Source: Diacronema lutheri | Taxonomy: Eukaryota > Haptophyta > Pavlovophyceae > Pavlovales > Pavlovaceae | Length of the DNA stretch: 64,000 nt | Assembly (NCBI GenBank): GCA_019448385.1 | Contig: JAGTXO010000008.1 | Location: 868,001-932,000 of the forward strand | Reading direction: 5' to 3' | Part shown: one piece after another, positions 60,143 to 64,000 of the stretch | How positions within the stretch are numbered: position 1 is the stretch's first letter | Layout: the number at the start of each line of letters is the position of its first letter | The notes under the pieces: generated by a model | The model's database searches: none | The model's input: the letters and a program-made list of their open reading frames with translations, nothing else | Told to the model about the DNA's origin: nothing | Made by a program: the position numbers and the translations under genes

Positions 60143-61076
60143 TCAGGCCAGGAGAGCACACATCTGCCGGTAGCTGATCGGTGCAACGGTGTACCCGCGC
60201 AGGCGAAGCTCGTGCGCCACGTCGGTCACGTCGGCGTAGCCGGGCGCGGCGAACGCGAGGAACGCGACGCCCTTGCCCGCGCCCGTCAACGGGTCCGTGG
60301 CCGCGCGGTACGCCTCGAGCGGCGCGCTCGCGAGCGCGGCGGCTTGCGTGGCGAGGGCAGCCACCGTGCGGTCGATGTGATCGCGCGCAACGCCGTCGAC
60401 GCGGATCCAAGTGAGCTCGGCGGCGTGCGCTTCCTCAAGAGGCTGCGCGCGAAGCGCCGAGCGCGCGCGCTCCTCGTCCTCGCCACCGCCCGGCGCGATG
60501 GCTGCCGATGGGCGTGGGGTGGGTGGAAGGGGTGGGGGGGGGGGGGGGGGGGGCGTGGGTGTTCGCACAGTCAGGAGCCCGGCGGCGCCGAGCGCGCGAG
60601 CAAGCGCCGCGTGCGGCTCAGCGCAGAGCGCGCGCGCGGCATGGCGCACAGCGTGCGCGCTGCGGCGCACAATCGCGCATCACCCCGCTCGTCTCGAGCA
60701 AGAGGAGTTTGCGACGCTCGGGCGGCACGTCGGTGACGCTCACAGCGGTGTGCAGCTTCGCCGGGGGGCCGGCGCGCGCGAGCGCGGCGGCAACAGTGGC
60801 TGGCTGCGACCCATCGAGCACGCCGAATGACGCGAGCTCGAGTTGGTGCGCGTGCCAGTTCTCCGCGCTTGACCTGGAGGGCTGCGCATGCTCGGGGTAT
60901 ACCTTGAGCAGCACGTCGGCGCGGTCATGCGTCCAGTCCATCCGGCCGCCGCCGACCTGCGAAGCGGCGTTGACGCCGTGCGCATCAGGCGGTGGCGTGG
61001 GCCGATCCGGTGTCGGCCGGTCGAAGAGCGCCGAGCTCAGGTCGGCGCTGCGGTTGCGCGGCTGGGTCGCCGGCAT
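60143..61076 (-). CDS. unrecognised two-exon protein
   Basis: Proposed exons 61076-60671 and 60501-60143 (169-bp GTGCGC..GCAG intron, phase 1) give 254 residues. Exon 1 starts MPATQPRNRSADLSSALFDR and contains MDWTHDRADVLLKVYPEHAQ and PPERRKLLLLETSGVMRD. Exon 2 is helical and ends with GKGVAFLAFAAPGYADVTDV and LRLRGYTVAPISYRQMCALL, which looks like an alpha/beta edge. No family is recognised. An alternative is donor GTGATG with an acceptor before PLEEAHAAEL. The intron has a 20-nt poly-C run on the sense strand (poly-G at 60534-60553). Its start lies 34 bp from the divergent TM-LRR start. Confidence 0.55.
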
Positions 61077-61110
61077 GGCCGTTACGAATTAATAAGTTCA
61101 CCCGTGAATA

Positions 61111-63229
61111 ATGGGCGCCTCGTTGTCTCGCCGCCCTTGCGGCGCGCGCAGCGAGGGCGAGGCGCCGCTGCGCGCGCGTGGCTCGGTCGCGAGCAACGAC
61201 CCGAGGCGGCCGAGTGGCGATTCGTCTTTCAAACGCGCGCGCATCAAGTCCATCCGGCAACGTATCGAGGACCGGCGCGCGTCGCGCGCGACAGTCGTCG
61301 CCGCGAGCGGCGATGCAATGGATTCGACGCGGCCGGTGGCGCCGCTGCCGCGCCACCCGCCGAGGATCGCCGCGCGGGTGCTTGCCGGCCGGCGCGTTGC
61401 GCCTGCCGCCCGCCTGTTCCACACCGCCTTCACCGTGCTGCTTGCCGCGAGTCTCACCTTGAGCGGCTCGCCGTTTGCCGGCTGCGTCGTCGCACTCATC
61501 GTCGTCACGCACGCCACCGGATCATGGCTGCTGGCCGCGCGCGTCGCGGAGCTGCCCGTTCCGTGTGCCTCCTGGCTCGACTCTGAGCCCGAGCCCACCG
61601 CGCTGCGCGCGCGCAGCAAGACGATCGCCGGCGCGAGCGGCCGGCGCGTGTCCATCGTGCCGGTCGTCACGCCTTCCCCCGGTGGCGCCGGCGCGACGGC
61701 GGACGAACCGGCGCTGCGCGTCGGCGATTCGCTCCCGCCCTCCAAAGGTGCGCCGACACCGAGCACCACGCCGGCTACCGCCCGCGCGCTCGCCGAGCGG
61801 GCAGGCGGGCCTGCCGCCGCTCCTGTCGCTGACGGCGAGGCGGGCGTGCCGCCGATCGCCGACGCGCGAGATGAGTCCGGAGCCTCCGGTGAGTCCGGAG
61901 CAGCGGCGGCCCCAACGCCCGCGCAGCGCATGTCCACGCTCCTCCTCGCGATCCTCGCGCTCGGCCCGATCGCATCGCCGTGCCTTGACGTCCTTCTCGC
62001 GATCCACGCCGCGCGCGCGTTCGTGCACGAAGCGTCCGCCGCGGGCAAGCTGCCGCGCGAGCTTGTGGCGGAGGCGCGCGCGGACAAGGACGAGGGCGAC
62101 GCGGCGATGGGCGGCAACCTGCTCCGCACCCTCGCCGTCCGCCGCGCGCCCGTCCACGCCACGCTCGAGGCCGCGCCGTCCGCCGCCGTCGCGTTTTGCA
62201 TCCTCGTCGCTTGCGCGTTCGCCCGCTCCGCGCCCTTCGCGCCGTGCACGCTCGCCGCGGCCGTGCTCGTGTCCGGCGCGCTGCACTGCGCCGCGCACTA
62301 CCTCGCCGCCGTGCGCGTGCGGCTCATGCTCGGCGGCTGGGCGGCGTACGTTGACGAAATCCTTGGACGCCCGTCGCCTCACCTCATGCTCCCCCTCCTT
62401 CAGCTGCACGCAGGCATTGCGCACGCGCCGATGCTGGGCGTCGAGCGGCTGGCGAGCGCGCAGCGCACGGCGCAGCTCGCGACCGCGCTCGCGGCGTCGC
62501 CGTGGATCACCGCCGTCGGCGTCGGCGGCGTCTGGCTGCCGCTGCCGCGCGCGGTCCGGCCGGGTGGGCCGGACGGCGCGAAGCTGGCCGACCTGGGGCT
62601 GCGCGACGTGCACGCGCGCCTCTGCGCGGCTGTGCTCGCGGCGTCGGCGTGCACCGAGCAGGGGCTCGATTTGCGCGTCCTGTCGCTCGCGCGCAACCGC
62701 ATCGCCGACAGCGGCGCCGCCGCGCTCGCCGCGCTGCTCGCCGCGCGCAACTGCCGGCTTGTGGCGCTGGACCTTTCCGACAACCGCGTGTCGGACATCG
62801 GCGCCGGCGCGCTCGCCGCGGGCGTGCAGCGCGGCAACACGCTCGCGACGCTGCTCTTAAGCAACAACCGCGTTGGCGCGGAGGGCGCCGCCGCGCTCGC
62901 CACCGCGTGCTTTCCGCGCGGCGCGCTCCGCGCGCTGTCGCTCAAGGGCAACCGGCTGGGCGACGCGGGCGTCAACGCGTTCGCGACCGCCGTCGAAGAC
63001 GGCATTCTCCTCTCTGAGCTTGACCTCAGGTACGCGCGCCGCGCGCCGCGCGTTGCGCGCCGCGCGGCCGAGACCGACTCGTCGGATTCTGATCGCTGCG
63101 CGCGCGCCATCGCTCGTCGCTGCGCCCGTGCATCGCAGCGACAACGGCGCGAGCGTGCACGCCATCGACGATGTGCGCAAGTCATGGCGGCGCCACCGCG
63201 CGCAGGCGCTGCTGTCGTTGCAAGCGTGA
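61111..63229 (+). CDS. multi-pass membrane protein with C-terminal leucine-rich repeats
   Basis: Exons 61111-63029 and 63139-63229 (109-bp GTACGC..GCAG intron, phase 2) give 669 residues. The splice restores LDLSDNGASVHAIDD and the stop. The N-terminus MGASLSRR fits an N-myristoylation signal (Gly2, Ser6). Membrane helices lie near 100-145 (FHTAFTVLLAASLTLSGSPF), 271-305 and 355-400, separated by a disordered Ser/Pro/Ala loop. From about residue 530 come ribonuclease-inhibitor-type LRRs: LRVLSLARNRIADSGAAALA, then VALDLSDNRVSDIGAGALAA, then LATLLLSNNRVGAEGAAALA, then LRALSLKGNRLGDAGVNAFA, then LSELDLSDNGA. The membrane part is loosely XK-related-like. A sensing role is possible but unproven. 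Confidence 0.75.
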
Positions 63230-63396
63230 TGAGCGCCCGGAGTGAGCGGGATCCGAAAGACACTAACGACGCTTCCGACGGGTCAGGATTCAGGAAGTGC
63301 GGGATCAGGAAGTGCGCAGCGAGGCGCCAGGCGGATCAGGGGACCGGGAGCCGACGCACACAAAAAAGGTGCCCTTCTAGTGCGCCAAAAGGGAGC
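63230..63396. repeat. short intergenic stretch with dispersed motif
   Basis: CACTAACGACGCTTCC at 63261-63276 is a degraded copy of the motif at 9095 and 14445. It is followed by GTCAGGATTCAGGAAGTGCG and GATCAGGAAGTGCG, a short local duplication. No gene is seen. Confidence 0.45.
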
Positions 63397-64000
63397 TCAG
63401 ATTGCGCCAAAGAGGCGGAGTGTCACGACGGCGATGTACGACAGCCAGAGCGAGAACAACAACGCGGCCGACGCGTACTTTGCGCAGCGCGGCCCGCCAA
63501 GCTCGGCGCCGAGCGTGAAGCGGCGCATGAGAATGATGAGCACGCCGAGCAGACAGCACGCCCAAAAGAGGATGACCGAGAAGCCCAGGTCGCCGCCGAC
63601 GAGCACGTACACCGCTCGGCCGGGCGGCTGCTGCGCGGCGACGTCCGGGTAGCGCGCGGCCCAGTCGGCCGTGGGCCCGGTCAGCCGCCAGTAAAATGAC
63701 GCGAAGAGCCACGGGAGGCCAAGCCCGATGAAGACGTTCACCGAGTTGGAGCCCGTCACGTTTGTGATCGACGCGTCGGCGGTCGGCTCGTTTATCGCCG
63801 CGATGCGCGACGCGAACGTGTCGGGCACCGAGGTGCCGACCGCGACGAGCGTGATGGCGGTGACGGGGTCGGGAATACCGACAATGCAGCCGAGGATGGA
63901 CGCCAGGTCGGAGATGAGCGCGGTCAAGAGGCCGACGAGCGCGAGCGTCATGCCGAAGCACGGCACGCCGCCGCGCCAGCTCGCGGGCGGGCAGACGAGT
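63397..64000 (-). CDS. Na+/Ca2+ exchanger, C-terminal part
   Basis: The frame runs off the right edge, so the 5' end is missing. At least 200 residues are present: CPPASWRGGVPCFGMTLALV at the edge, then the alpha-2 repeat (ILGCIVGIPDPVTAITLVAV GTSVPDTFASRIAAI, then ADASITNVTGSNSVNVFIGL GLPWL), which carries the ion-binding GTSVPD and GSNSVNV motifs of NCX antiporters. Further helices follow (GFSVILFWACCLLGVLIILM and LLFSLWLSYIAVVTLRLF). The exchanger extrudes Ca2+ against Na+ at the plasma membrane or other membranes. The ORF's apparent start at 63966 is a GTG inside the protein. Confidence 0.93.
   Translation of the reverse strand, partial: LVCPPASWRGGVPCFGMTLALVGLLTALISDLASILGCIVGIPDPVTAITLVAVGTSVPDTFASRIAAINEPTADASITNVTGSNSVNVFIGLGLPWLFASFYWRLTGPTADWAARYPDVAAQQPPGRAVYVLVGGDLGFSVILFWACCLLGVLIILMRRFTLGAELGGPRCAKYASAALLFSLWLSYIAVVTLRLFGAI

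Overview
The window is nuclear DNA of a GC-rich, flagellated microalga, most plausibly a haptophyte (possibly of the pavlophyte kind). This is inferred from very high GC with arginine/alanine-biased coding, short spliceosomal introns, two cilium genes (IFT140 and a TMEM237-like transition-zone protein), a GT29 sialyltransferase, SHLQKYK-type and Zn2Cys6-type transcription factors, and organelle-targeting-like N-termini. No plastid genes, rRNAs or tRNAs were found, and the species is not proved by the sequence. All splice models were made by eye from reading-frame continuity and family conservation. They use 21 introns of about 95-340 bp, and 19 of these start GTGCG or GTACG, an unusual donor sequence.

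Layout. Positions 1-14.1 kb: the 3' end of an unrecognised membrane protein, a small secreted protein, NAC alpha, exosome subunit RRP41, a small membrane protein, a Golgi-type sialyltransferase with a phosphatase-like N-terminal domain, a PQQ-propeller/EGF membrane protein, nucleoporin Nup88, a GARP/Myb-like factor, and an inverted pair of 159-bp MITE-like elements with a TTA target duplication. Positions 14.5-28.1 kb: a Zn2Cys6 factor, a secreted 2OG-Fe(II) oxygenase with a TonB/AgmX-like tail, TRAPPC13, a TNPO3/importin-13-like karyopherin, an EamA transporter, a DJ-1/PfpI protein lacking the usual cysteine, and an Ala/Arg-rich secreted-like protein. Positions 28.3-44.5 kb: IFT140, a giant IQ-motif/collagen-like protein, an organelle-type methyltransferase, a proline-rich cell-surface protein, a TMEM237-like protein, and a cupin-DUF952 fusion. 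Positions 45.8-64 kb: a nucleoside hydrolase / multi-TM / TIR-like fusion with a degenerate partial copy nearby, a PAQR receptor, a PF10014-type dioxygenase, a DUF4239 protein, a TPT/SLC35 transporter, an NT-C2 domain protein, an unrecognised protein, a TM-LRR protein and the 3' part of a Na+/Ca2+ exchanger.

Gene packing is tight. Five head-to-head pairs have start codons only about 63-105 bp apart, and four of these gaps hold an AT-rich TTTCAAA/TTTTAAA-like word. The genes are mostly unrelated housekeeping functions, not an operon or a defence island. The functional links visible are ciliary (IFT140, TMEM237-like), nuclear transport (Nup88, TNPO3-like), secretory pathway (TRAPPC13, sialyltransferase, TPT transporter) and membrane signalling (PAQR, TIR-like fusion, NCX, TM-LRR).

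The most unusual items are the nucleoside hydrolase-TM-TIR-like fusion and its pseudogene, the phosphatase-like/sialyltransferase fusion, the GTRCG splice donors, long poly-C tracts that lie on the sense strand in every intron containing one, and the fresh inverted MITE pair.
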